A stretch of DNA of 32,802 nt from Nitrosomonas sp. (lineage in GTDB: Bacteria > Pseudomonadota > Gammaproteobacteria > Burkholderiales > Nitrosomonadaceae). Location: assembly GCA_008015595.1 (NCBI GenBank), contig SSFW01000001.1:1-32802 (forward strand), written 5' to 3'. Of this stretch, positions 24,673-32,802 are shown in pieces (within the stretch, counting starts at the first letter, position 1; each line of letters starts with the position of its first letter). The translations under genes and the position numbers were made by a program. Under the pieces are notes generated by a model. That model did no database searches. It was not told the DNA's origin and saw nothing but the letters and a program-made list of their open reading frames with translations.

Positions 24673-25428
24673 GTGATTTGCTACGAACACCCCCTCAATG
24701 AGAGAGTCCGAACATTATTGCGACTCGAGAATTTATTCAGCAAAGTAGATTTCTTTTCTAAATGTAATACACCGACTGAACATCATTCAGCATTAGTAGC
24801 ATTATTCGAAATTCTGGATGTTACAAGTCGAGCTGACCTTAAATCGGATCTACTCCAAGAGCTAGAAAAACAAAGAACCATGTTGGAAAGTTTACGTAAA
24901 AATCCTGATGTTTCGGAAGACGCTTTGAATCGTGTTTTAACTGATATCAAAGTCACATTTAGAGATCTACTCAATATTCCTGGAAAAATAGGCGGCCATC
25001 TGCGGGATAATGAATGGTTAATGAGTATCAAGCAACGAATGAGTATTCCCGGTGGCGCCTGCGAGTTTGATTTACCTTCCTACCATTATTGGCTAAGTTT
25101 ATCGCCCGAACATCGTCATCAAGACTTTAAAGTATGGATAGAACCTCTTATCCCGATCCGTGAAGGCTTTAAAATTGCATTGATGTTACTGAGAAATAGT
25201 GGAAGATCCTACCATTACACCGCTAAGCAAGGACAATTTCAGCAAACAGGCTCTGATCACATGGCACACATGATCAGACTCCGAATTGATGAAAATTTGC
25301 CTTGTGTACCAGAAATTAGCGCTAATAAGTATGCATTGAGTATTCGCTTTATACCTTTCTCACCCGAACAGAAAGTTAAAGTTTACGAAGATGATATTGA
25401 ATTCGAATTAACACTCTGTAACTTATGA
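24673..25428 (+). CDS. zapD: Cell division protein ZapD
   Basis: ZapD binds the C-terminal tail of FtsZ and cross-links protofilaments, stabilising the Z ring at mid-cell. The 251-residue length is normal. The N-terminus ICYEHPLNERVRTLLRLENLF is the family signature, followed by HHSALVALFEILDVTSRADLKSDLLQELEKQR, the helical bundle, and LPSYHYWLSLSPEHRHQDFKVWIEPL. The start is a GTG at the usual family position. The gene is commonly next to coaE and the yacG-type zinc protein in other proteobacteria; neither is adjacent here, where it is followed by tsaD. Confidence 0.95.
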   Translation: MICYEHPLNERVRTLLRLENLFSKVDFFSKCNTPTEHHSALVALFEILDVTSRADLKSDLLQELEKQRTMLESLRKNPDVSEDALNRVLTDIKVTFRDLLNIPGKIGGHLRDNEWLMSIKQRMSIPGGACEFDLPSYHYWLSLSPEHRHQDFKVWIEPLIPIREGFKIALMLLRNSGRSYHYTAKQGQFQQTGSDHMAHMIRLRIDENLPCVPEISANKYALSIRFIPFSPEQKVKVYEDDIEFELTLCNL

Positions 25429-25484
25429 TTCGAATCATCGTTCAAGTTAACTGATGTTCTCTTTTATTACGCAAAAACTAGCAA

Positions 25485-26525
25485 ATGATTGTTCTGGGGA
25501 TAGAAACATCATGTGACGAAACTGGTATTGCTCTTTTCCATACAGAAAAAGGCTTACTAAGTCACACGCTATATTCTCAAATAGAAATGCATAATGAGTA
25601 TGGAGGAGTAGTCCCAGAATTAGCTTCTCGCGACCATATCAATCGGGTTCTACCTTTAATAAAACAAAATTTAGCGATTGCTCAAATCGATCTCAAAGCA
25701 ATAAATGCCATTGCCTATACTCAAGGCCCAGGCCTTGCCGGTGCGCTTCTAGTCGGTGCAAGTATTGCAAATGCCCTGGCATTTGCTTTACGTGTTCCTA
25801 TTTTAGAAATTCACCATCTCGAAGGACATTTGCTATCTCCTTTACTCACTAATCCAACAATTACCTTCCCTTTTGTCGCGCTACTTGTATCAGGAGGTCA
25901 TACCCAATTAATCAGGGTCGATAAAGTTGCCCACTATGCGCTCTTAGGTGAAACATTGGATGATGCTGCTGGCGAAGCATTTGATAAAACCGCAAAACTG
26001 TTAGGATTAGGATACCCTGGGGGGAAATCACTCTCATTACTGGCTGAAAGGGGAGAAAGTGGACGATTTACCTTTCCTCGGCCAATGCGAAACAGTGGCG
26101 ATTTTAATTTTAGCTTTAGTGGACTAAAGACATCTGTTCAAACGCTGATCAAACATATTGAGATAACCGATCAAATTAAAGCAGATATTGCTCTCGCTTT
26201 TCAAGAAGCCGTTGTCGATATTTTGGTTGAAAAATCACTTGCGGCGCTCAAACATTGTGGTCTGAGTGATCTCGTTGTCGCAGGAGGGGTCGGAGCCAAT
26301 TCACAATTGCGCCAAAGGCTCACGCTTGAAGCCAGTCAATTAGGTGCAAATGTTCATTTTCCTGAATTAGCGCTGTGTACTGATAATGGTGCAATGATTG
26401 CCTTCGCTGCTGCCATGCGAATCAGTAGTCGAGATAAAGATTACCTAGAAACTCATTCTAACTATCGATATACAGTTAAAGCGCGATGGAATCTAGAAAC
26501 AACCGCATACAATCATTGTATTTAA
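25485..26525 (+). CDS. tsaD: tRNA N6-adenosine threonylcarbamoyltransferase
   Basis: Transfers the threonylcarbamoyl group to A37 of ANN-decoding tRNAs to make t6A, acting with TsaB and TsaE. The 346-residue length fits. The start [15 protein letters not shown] is the family hallmark. The metal-binding HxxxH is H111 and H115 in [67 protein letters not shown] and CTDNGAMIA are all present. The ATG at 25485 lies 56 bases after zapD. It is single-copy and essential in most bacteria. Confidence 0.97.
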   Translation: MIVLGIETSCDETGIALFHTEKGLLSHTLYSQIEMHNEYGGVVPELASRDHINRVLPLIKQNLAIAQIDLKAINAIAYTQGPGLAGALLVGASIANALAFALRVPILEIHHLEGHLLSPLLTNPTITFPFVALLVSGGHTQLIRVDKVAHYALLGETLDDAAGEAFDKTAKLLGLGYPGGKSLSLLAERGESGRFTFPRPMRNSGDFNFSFSGLKTSVQTLIKHIEITDQIKADIALAFQEAVVDILVEKSLAALKHCGLSDLVVAGGVGANSQLRQRLTLEASQLGANVHFPELALCTDNGAMIAFAAAMRISSRDKDYLETHSNYRYTVKARWNLETTAYNHCI

Positions 26526-26550
26526 GCATTGTCGATTACTGCAACAAACA

Positions 26551-27453
26551 ATGAACGATCAGTGGCCAATCAGTTTTCTGACTTCAGTTATTTTGCTTTT
26601 GATCCTGGTCAGTTCAAGTTTTGCTCAGACTACTATAAGCCAGAATCTGATCGAATTTAAGCATAAAGATAAAATAATTCGGAACTTGCCATTGGCGGAA
26701 CTTGAACGCTATTTAACTAAGCAAACCTTAAAAATATTTGAAGTTCACGAAAAAAAAGAACGAACATATCAGGTCTACTCAGCCACAGCACTTTTTGATT
26801 TTATCTTTGGATCCGACTGGAGAGCTGCAGAAGAAATCGTTTTCATCTGTGAAGATCAGTTCCAGCCAAGCATCCCAGTCACAAAATTTCTACAATACAA
26901 CGCTTATTTTGCTTTTGCCAGTGCGGATAATCATCCTTTTACATTAAAGAATTTACTTCAAAATAATGAAGAAGTTCACCTAGGACCGCTATACCTAGTG
27001 TGGGACAATTTAAGTTCTAAGGAATTACAGTATGAAGGTGCTGTCGATATGCCTTATCAAATCATAGGAATCGAACTCACTACTTTCTCAGCACGTTTCC
27101 CCGCAATTTTTCCACCCAATGATACTTCAGCCGAAGTTCAGCGTGGATTCTTGCACTTCCGTAAACACTGTTTCGCTTGCCATACTATCAATGGTCAAGG
27201 TAGTGGAAAAGCCACTGAATTGAATTACCCGATCAGTGTGACAGAATATATTCAACCCACTTATTTGAAATTATGGATTGATAATCCCACGGCCATCCGA
27301 TTAAATTCTAAAATGTTGCCATTAGCGGCTGATATTCCTGATCGGGATCAAGTCATCGATGAAATCATCGCCTATTTAACAGCCATGAGCCGAGTCAAAC
27401 CTCAATCAAAAACGATGCACATTCAGCATAACAATCAGTCTGATGATAATTGA
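26551..27453 (+). CDS. Molybdopterin-oxidoreductase-like domain fused to cytochrome c
   Basis: Periplasmic 300-residue protein. The signal sequence ([20 protein letters not shown]) is followed by a domain that resembles the sulfite-oxidase/molybdopterin-binding fold in its cofactor-free form ([40 protein letters not shown]), up to about residue 180. A C-terminal mono-heme cytochrome c follows, with CFACH at 207-211 and the likely axial Met255 in SKMLPLA. The usual cofactor-binding arginine cluster after the cysteine is not seen, so molybdenum binding is doubtful. The combination suggests an electron-transfer protein of unknown partner, plausible in an organism rich in c-type cytochromes. It starts 25 bases after tsaD and overlaps ynfA by 11 bases. 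Confidence 0.78.
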   Translation: MNDQWPISFLTSVILLLILVSSSFAQTTISQNLIEFKHKDKIIRNLPLAELERYLTKQTLKIFEVHEKKERTYQVYSATALFDFIFGSDWRAAEEIVFICEDQFQPSIPVTKFLQYNAYFAFASADNHPFTLKNLLQNNEEVHLGPLYLVWDNLSSKELQYEGAVDMPYQIIGIELTTFSARFPAIFPPNDTSAEVQRGFLHFRKHCFACHTINGQGSGKATELNYPISVTEYIQPTYLKLWIDNPTAIRLNSKMLPLAADIPDRDQVIDEIIAYLTAMSRVKPQSKTMHIQHNNQSDDN

Positions 27454-27778
27454 AATCAAAACCATCTTAATCTTCTTGCTCACTGCCGTTGCTGAGATTG
27501 TTGGTTGTTATCTACCCTATCTGTGGTTAAAAGAAGGAAAGAGTATCTGGTTACTTGTTCCTGCTGCCCTTAGTCTTGCCCTCTTTGCCTGGCTTCTCTC
27601 ATTGCACCCAACTGCAGCAGGAAGAGTTTATGCAGCTTATGGTGGTGTTTATATTTCTGTCGCAATATTCTGGCTTTGGGCCATCGATGGCATCAAACCC
27701 ACGATATGGGACATAATTGGGGCTTGCGTCGCATTGATCGGCATGGCCATTATTATGTTTGCCCCTCGAAACACTTGA
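27443..27778 (+). CDS. YnfA family inner-membrane protein (UPF0060, SMR-like)
   Basis: A 111-residue integral membrane protein with four predicted transmembrane helices. The conserved family sequence is obvious: [72 protein letters not shown]. The family is structurally related to small multidrug resistance transporters, but its natural substrate is unsettled. The start ATG lies inside the end of the cytochrome gene (11-base overlap), which implies translational coupling. Confidence 0.92.
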   Translation: MIIEIKTILIFLLTAVAEIVGCYLPYLWLKEGKSIWLLVPAALSLALFAWLLSLHPTAAGRVYAAYGGVYISVAIFWLWAIDGIKPTIWDIIGACVALIGMAIIMFAPRNT

Positions 27779-27793
27779 ACTTGCTATCTCATA

Positions 27794-28288
27794 TCAAGGG
27801 TTACTCGGCTCAAGTGCCTGTTTTCCCTTAATAAACTGAGTATAGATATAAACTGGAATAGCTAAATCGCCTAAATGATTCTGGATGAGTGGCATTACGC
27901 TATTCCAATCCAAACCACCGACACCAGTTGCAAGACGCGGTAAAGCGACACTTCTAAAACCTTCCTTCTCGATTATATGTCGACCGGCTCGCAATGCATG
28001 GTTTACATTTTCAGTGCTCGCTTTGCCTGGTTTAGTTTGGTGACCCAGTGCTTCTTCCTGCGTCAACAAATTGAGAATATGTACCCCTCCAGTACCCGAC
28101 CACAGCCATGCTGCTCCTGACTTAGGATGTGTCGTTTGGCAAAAATGCCGGAAATCTTTAACCATAGCTGGCCATTGTTCTCGTAGAGACAATGCCAATC
28201 CACTATCAAAATGATCATTCGGTGCGACACCGTGAATGATCACTTGCGCTTTACTTAACAAAATATCCCCTTGAACTTCATGAATCAT
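27794..28288 (-). CDS. Macro-domain (ADP-ribose-binding) protein
   Basis: Single-domain macro protein of 164 residues. Such domains bind or hydrolyse ADP-ribose and its protein or nucleic-acid esters. Visible family features are VQGDILLSKAQVIIHGVAPNDHFDSGLA at the N-terminus (the GD that contacts the adenine), the middle helix ENVNHALRAGRHIIEKEG, and VALPRLATGVGGLDWNSVMPLI, the loop before the last helix. The DW-type LATGVGGLDW resembles macro proteins that remove ADP-ribose from nucleic acid or glutamate, such as the DarG group, but no DarT-like partner is present. It is downstream of dnaQ with a 55-base gap and converges on ynfA. Confidence 0.88.
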   Translation of the reverse strand: MIHEVQGDILLSKAQVIIHGVAPNDHFDSGLALSLREQWPAMVKDFRHFCQTTHPKSGAAWLWSGTGGVHILNLLTQEEALGHQTKPGKASTENVNHALRAGRHIIEKEGFRSVALPRLATGVGGLDWNSVMPLIQNHLGDLAIPVYIYTQFIKGKQALEPSNP

Positions 28289-28343
28289 AACAAGTTACTT
28301 CCTTATAAAAAGAAAATGAGTCAAACAATCGTTAGCTTATCTA

Positions 28344-29042
28344 TTAGTCATTCAGCGACTGCCACAAGCAATTCCCTTTACTTACCTTATTAATTGCCTC
28401 CAAGCGCTTGGCGTGCCGTTCCAATTCGCTAGGATCAGCCGACAGTACAACGAGTTGCAATCCTTTAAGTGCTTCATCAGTACTGATATCTGGGACAGGT
28501 GTATCAAAATCCATTAATAAGCTATCCTGCCCCCGTGTCATCCTGAGATAAACTTCAGCAAGTAGTTCTGAATCCAGCAGTGCACCATGCAGCACACGAT
28601 GGGAATGATCAACTTGATAGCGCTCACATAAAGCATCGAGATTATTGCGTTTACCCGGATGAAGCTCCTTTGCCAATATCAAGGTATCGATGATCTCAGT
28701 GCAATAGCCACTCAGCGTATTTTGATTACACAACGCCAACTCATTGTCCAAGAAACTCACGTCAAAAGGCGCGTTGTGAATCAATAGCTCTGCATTTTCA
28801 ATGAACTGAATAAACGCTTCACAAATATCTGGAAATTTAGGCTTATCTTGTAAGAATTCGGTAGTCAATCCATGGATCTGTAACGCACTGGCTTCACTTT
28901 CTCTCTCAGGATTCAAATAATAATGGAAATGGCGACCCGTCAGTTGTCGGTTACAAACTTCAACAGCAGCGATTTCCACGATACGGTGACCCGACTTTAC
29001 ATCGAGACCCGTTGTTTCAGTATCAAGAAAAATTTGGCGCAT
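28344..29042 (-). CDS. dnaQ: DNA polymerase III epsilon subunit (3'-5' exonuclease)
   Basis: Proofreading subunit of DNA polymerase III, 232 residues. The exonuclease motifs are intact: ExoI LDTETTGLD (D7, E9), ExoII HNAPFDVSFLDNEL, and ExoIII with HRVLHGALLDSELLAEVYL. The C-terminal tail (KLQ-like segment RLEAINKVSKGNCLW) would bind the alpha subunit. It lies 15 bases after rnhA, the common rnhA-dnaQ arrangement, though here both run in the same direction. Start ATG at 29042. Confidence 0.96.
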   Translation of the reverse strand: MRQIFLDTETTGLDVKSGHRIVEIAAVEVCNRQLTGRHFHYYLNPERESEASALQIHGLTTEFLQDKPKFPDICEAFIQFIENAELLIHNAPFDVSFLDNELALCNQNTLSGYCTEIIDTLILAKELHPGKRNNLDALCERYQVDHSHRVLHGALLDSELLAEVYLRMTRGQDSLLMDFDTPVPDISTDEALKGLQLVVLSADPSELERHAKRLEAINKVSKGNCLWQSLND

Positions 29043-29056
29043 TACTGGTTTATACT

Positions 29057-29536
29057 TCAGTCTGAATGATTTCCAACCATCACGGTTTCCACACCCCGAT
29101 TAGCCAATGCGTCTGCTCGCTCATTGCCATTATGACCGGTATGACCTCTTACCCAGCACCATTCAATTGAATAGCGCTGCGATAATTGATCAAGTGTTTT
29201 CCACAATGATTCATTTTTAACTGGCTTACGGTCAGCAGTCCGCCATCCTCGTTTCTTCCAATTCTCGATCCATTCACTAATCCCCTTTTGTACATATTGT
29301 GAATCAGTAAACAGATGAACCCGAGCCGACTCAGCTAGCGGTAATGATTCTAACGCTTGTAAAGCGCGAATCGCTGCCATCAACTCCATTTGATTATTTG
29401 TCGTGCTCACTTCGCCACCAAACAACTCTTGAGTATGCCCATCGTACATAACCAAGGCACCCCAACCGCCAACCCCGGGGTTGCCTTTACAAGCTCCATC
29501 TGTATAAATTTCGATTTTTTGTACTGTATTTTGCAT
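29057..29536 (-). CDS. rnhA: Ribonuclease HI
   Basis: Degrades RNA in RNA-DNA hybrids. The 159-residue protein has all four acidic residues: D in [18 protein letters not shown] in [10 protein letters not shown] in [12 protein letters not shown] and D in [11 protein letters not shown]. The basic handle [19 protein letters not shown] is present. The track start is a GTG at 29539; the ATG at 29536 is preferred. dnaQ follows 15 bases downstream, so the two are likely one transcript. Confidence 0.97.
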   Translation of the reverse strand: MQNTVQKIEIYTDGACKGNPGVGGWGALVMYDGHTQELFGGEVSTTNNQMELMAAIRALQALESLPLAESARVHLFTDSQYVQKGISEWIENWKKRGWRTADRKPVKNESLWKTLDQLSQRYSIEWCWVRGHTGHNGNERADALANRGVETVMVGNHSD

Positions 29537-29743
29537 CACAAGTTATATCCACTATTCGTGTGTCCCTTATAAACTGACGTGCGCTCTCAATTCATCGAGT
29601 CAATCTATCTTAGTCATTCTAATCCTGGCCTGCAGCAATTACCAGTCAATCAGGTCCTATATGGCTTGTTTTCACGAGTAGTTCACTATCGACCATCACT
29701 TAAGTTCATGATTAGTACTTAGAACGATTTAAGCGATCTGATT

Positions 29744-30700
29744 TTAATTACTTTTATTCAATAACGGACAGCATCCCACTGAAGCATGGTAGCACGATAA
29801 ATCGACTAGAAAATCAGGCGCCTGCCGTAAATACTCAAGAAAAGTCTCAGCCACAATCGATAATTGTTTACCGGATGGATAAGCATAATACCAGGATCGT
29901 TTAAGTGGAAAACCTTCTACATCCAACATGACAAGCTGCCCCATCGGCGCATCTAATGCCAAGGTATGGCGCGAAAGTACAGCAATACCCAATTCTCCAA
30001 CAATGGCTTGTTTGATCGCCTCGTTACTTCCCAATTCCATTCTGATATTGATTTTTAACCCACGATCGGTAAAAAAACGTTCAGTTGCCATACGGGTACC
30101 AGAACCTGGTTCTCGCATGATAAAGGCTTCTTCACTCAGTGATTGAACTGGAATATTTCTAGCTTTGGCAAGAGGATGGTTTGTTGAAGCCAGAACAACC
30201 AATGGATTATCTAGAAAAGGAGCAGCAACAGCATCGATTTCCTCCGGAACCTGACCCAAAATATAAAGATCATCCTGATTATGGAGTAATCGTTCTAAGA
30301 CCCGCTCACGATTCGTTACTTTTAGCTTGACCTCAATTCCGGGATATTTTTTACAAAACATACCTAATAAGCGCGGCGTAAAATATTTTGCCGTTGTCAC
30401 AACCGCAAGTCTCAACTTTCCGGCCTTTAGGCCTCTCATATTGGATGCAATCATTTCAAACCGCTCAAAATGTTCAAATATGCCTAAACAGGTTTGATAA
30501 AGTTCTTTCCCTGCATCCGTTAAATAAATTTTCTTTCCAACCTGCTCAAATAAAGGCAAACCAATATCATCGGTTAATTTCTTGATTTGCATCGATACCG
30601 TTGGCTGGGTCAGAAATAATTCTTCAGCTGCACGAGTAAAACTTTTCAAACGTGCAATGGCTTCAAACACCTCAAGCTGGCGTATTGTGCTGTGACGCAT
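29744..30700 (-). CDS. cbbR: LysR-type regulator CbbR
   Basis: LysR-family transcription factor of 318 residues, divergent from cbbL, the standard location of CbbR, which controls the Calvin cycle operon in response to cellular reductant and RuBP-related metabolites. The N-terminal HTH reads RQLEVFEAIARLKSFTRAAEELFLTQPTVSMQIKKL, followed by a LysR substrate-binding domain (KLRLAVVTTAKYFTPRLL, SNEAIKQAIVGELGIAVLS). A good AGAGGGA site precedes the ATG at 30700. CbbR usually also represses itself from the same intergenic operators. Confidence 0.95.
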   Translation of the reverse strand: MRHSTIRQLEVFEAIARLKSFTRAAEELFLTQPTVSMQIKKLTDDIGLPLFEQVGKKIYLTDAGKELYQTCLGIFEHFERFEMIASNMRGLKAGKLRLAVVTTAKYFTPRLLGMFCKKYPGIEVKLKVTNRERVLERLLHNQDDLYILGQVPEEIDAVAAPFLDNPLVVLASTNHPLAKARNIPVQSLSEEAFIMREPGSGTRMATERFFTDRGLKINIRMELGSNEAIKQAIVGELGIAVLSRHTLALDAPMGQLVMLDVEGFPLKRSWYYAYPSGKQLSIVAETFLEYLRQAPDFLVDLSCYHASVGCCPLLNKSN

Positions 30701-30729
30701 CGTTTTATCCCTCTTAAAAAACTGTCACC

Positions 30730-30745
30730 ATAGATTTATATCTAT
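30730..30745. promoter_or_regulatory. CbbR-type operator candidate ATAGAT-TTAT-ATCTAT
   Basis: A 6-bp inverted repeat with four central bases, about 30 bases upstream of cbbR and 125 upstream of cbbL. Dyad size and position fit a LysR recognition site, where the high-affinity site usually overlaps the regulator's own promoter. Assignment to CbbR is inference. Confidence 0.55.
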
Positions 30746-30773
30746 CATTACTATAGAAATAATTGATTTTTAT

Positions 30774-30798
30774 TTATGGTAATAAAAATCTACCATAA
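30774..30798. promoter_or_regulatory. Second operator candidate TTATGGTA-N9-TACCATAA
   Basis: A perfect 8-bp inverted repeat with nine central bases, about 73 bases upstream of the cbbL start. Its spacing differs from the ATAGAT dyad. It could be the activation site of CbbR beside the cbbL promoter or bind a second regulator. Confidence 0.55.
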
Positions 30799-30828
30799 TT
30801 CCAACCCACAATGCGCTAATTCCTATGA

Positions 30829-32346
<1,518 letters not shown>

Positions 32347-32363
32347 CCCAAGGAGAAGCAATC

Positions 32364-32798
32364 ATGATGACAAATACTGGCAATCGCCTAACACAGGGGC
32401 AATTCTCTTTCCTGCCGCCGCTCACTGACAAGCAGATCTCATCACAAATCAAATACGCACTCAAAAAAGGATGGGCAATCGGCATCGAATATACGGATGA
32501 CCCTCATCCACGCCATACCTACTGGGAGATGTTTGGCAATCCAATGTTTGATTTAAAAGATCCTGCAGGGATTTTGATGGAAATCAATAACTGTCGCAAA
32601 ACGTTTCCGAATCACTACATTAGAGTAACAGCTTTTGACTCTAGTCGCGGTGTAGAAAGCCCTACCATGTCTTATATTGTGAACCGTCCAGAAAATGAAC
32701 CTGGTTTTAGCTTGATGCGACAAGAAAGCTCCAGCAGAAATATCAACTACACCATTCATTCTTATGCAAAAGACAAACCTGAAGGAGAACGATACTAA
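32364..32798 (+). CDS. cbbS: Ribulose bisphosphate carboxylase small subunit, red-like
   Basis: Small subunit of the L8S8 enzyme, 144 residues. LTQGQFSFLPPLTDKQISSQIKYALKKGWAIGIEYTDDPHPRHTYWEMFGNPMFDL is the standard family core. The C-terminal extension after FDSSRGVESPTMSYIVNRPENEPGF, ending in NINYTIHSYAKDKPEGERY, is the beta-hairpin tail found only in red-type small subunits. A strong AAGGAG precedes the ATG. The last bases of the window (GAAGGAGAAC) look like a ribosome site for a following gene; cbbX, the red-type activase, would be expected but is not in the window. Confidence 0.96.
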   Translation: MMTNTGNRLTQGQFSFLPPLTDKQISSQIKYALKKGWAIGIEYTDDPHPRHTYWEMFGNPMFDLKDPAGILMEINNCRKTFPNHYIRVTAFDSSRGVESPTMSYIVNRPENEPGFSLMRQESSSRNINYTIHSYAKDKPEGERY

Positions 32799-32802
32799 CC
32801 TA

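Noticed and set aside
27794-28288. DarTG-type toxin-antitoxin system based on the macro-domain gene
   Set aside because: No DarT-like ADP-ribosyltransferase gene is adjacent; the neighbours are dnaQ and ynfA, so a stand-alone macro protein is the supported reading.

Overview
The window is a chromosomal segment of a betaproteobacterium, most likely a chemolithoautotroph related to the ammonia oxidisers (Nitrosomonas/Nitrosospira type). The evidence is a red-like (form IC) RuBisCO operon with its own LysR regulator, a Prs/XrtA (PEP-CTERM) type exopolysaccharide regulatory cluster, and a beta-type housekeeping background. The genus is inferred. I saw no insertion sequence, prophage, integron or CRISPR array.

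Layout. (1) 1-2196, minus: aat, bpt and the 5' part of pyrD; the first two are the aminoacyl-transferases of the bacterial N-degron pathway. (2) 2309-5496: two paralogous coiled-coil outer-membrane beta-barrel genes on the plus strand flank an opposite-strand short-chain dehydrogenase. A 71-nt cytosine-free tract and a perfect 11-bp intrinsic terminator follow the first barrel gene. (3) 5625-7564, plus: a DUF6164-like membrane protein and lnt. (4) 13054-7574, minus: four tightly packed genes for a LuxI/GNAT-like acyltransferase of the exosortase-associated type, a small periplasmic-binding-protein-like protein, a porin-like barrel and a membrane GGDEF-EAL protein. (5) 23297-13446, minus: TIGR03013-type sugar transferase, PrsK kinase, PrsR sigma-54 regulator, AMP-forming acyl ligase, PLP decarboxylase and an asparagine-synthetase-like protein. 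(6) 23400-24353, minus: a secreted trypsin-like protease and an odd tRNA. (7) 24673-27778, plus: zapD, tsaD, a cytochrome c fusion and ynfA. (8) 29536-27794, minus: rnhA, dnaQ and a macro-domain gene. (9) 29744-32798: cbbR divergent from cbbL-cbbS.

How the genes may work together. Regions 4 and 5 look like the signalling and tailoring half of an exosortase-A/exopolysaccharide system: PrsK/PrsR as regulators, the sugar transferase starting a lipid-linked glycan, a ligase/decarboxylase/amide-ligase trio that could make a small amine- or amide-containing compound, and an envelope-sensing c-di-GMP module. No exosortase, PEP-CTERM protein, polymerase or acyl carrier protein is visible, so those would lie elsewhere. 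The points most worth a second look are the asparagine-synthetase-like protein that has lost the glutaminase nucleophile and its neighbouring residues, the acyltransferase to GGDEF-EAL gene set preceded by twin related palindromes, and the tRNA with anticodon UAC and an abnormal anticodon loop.
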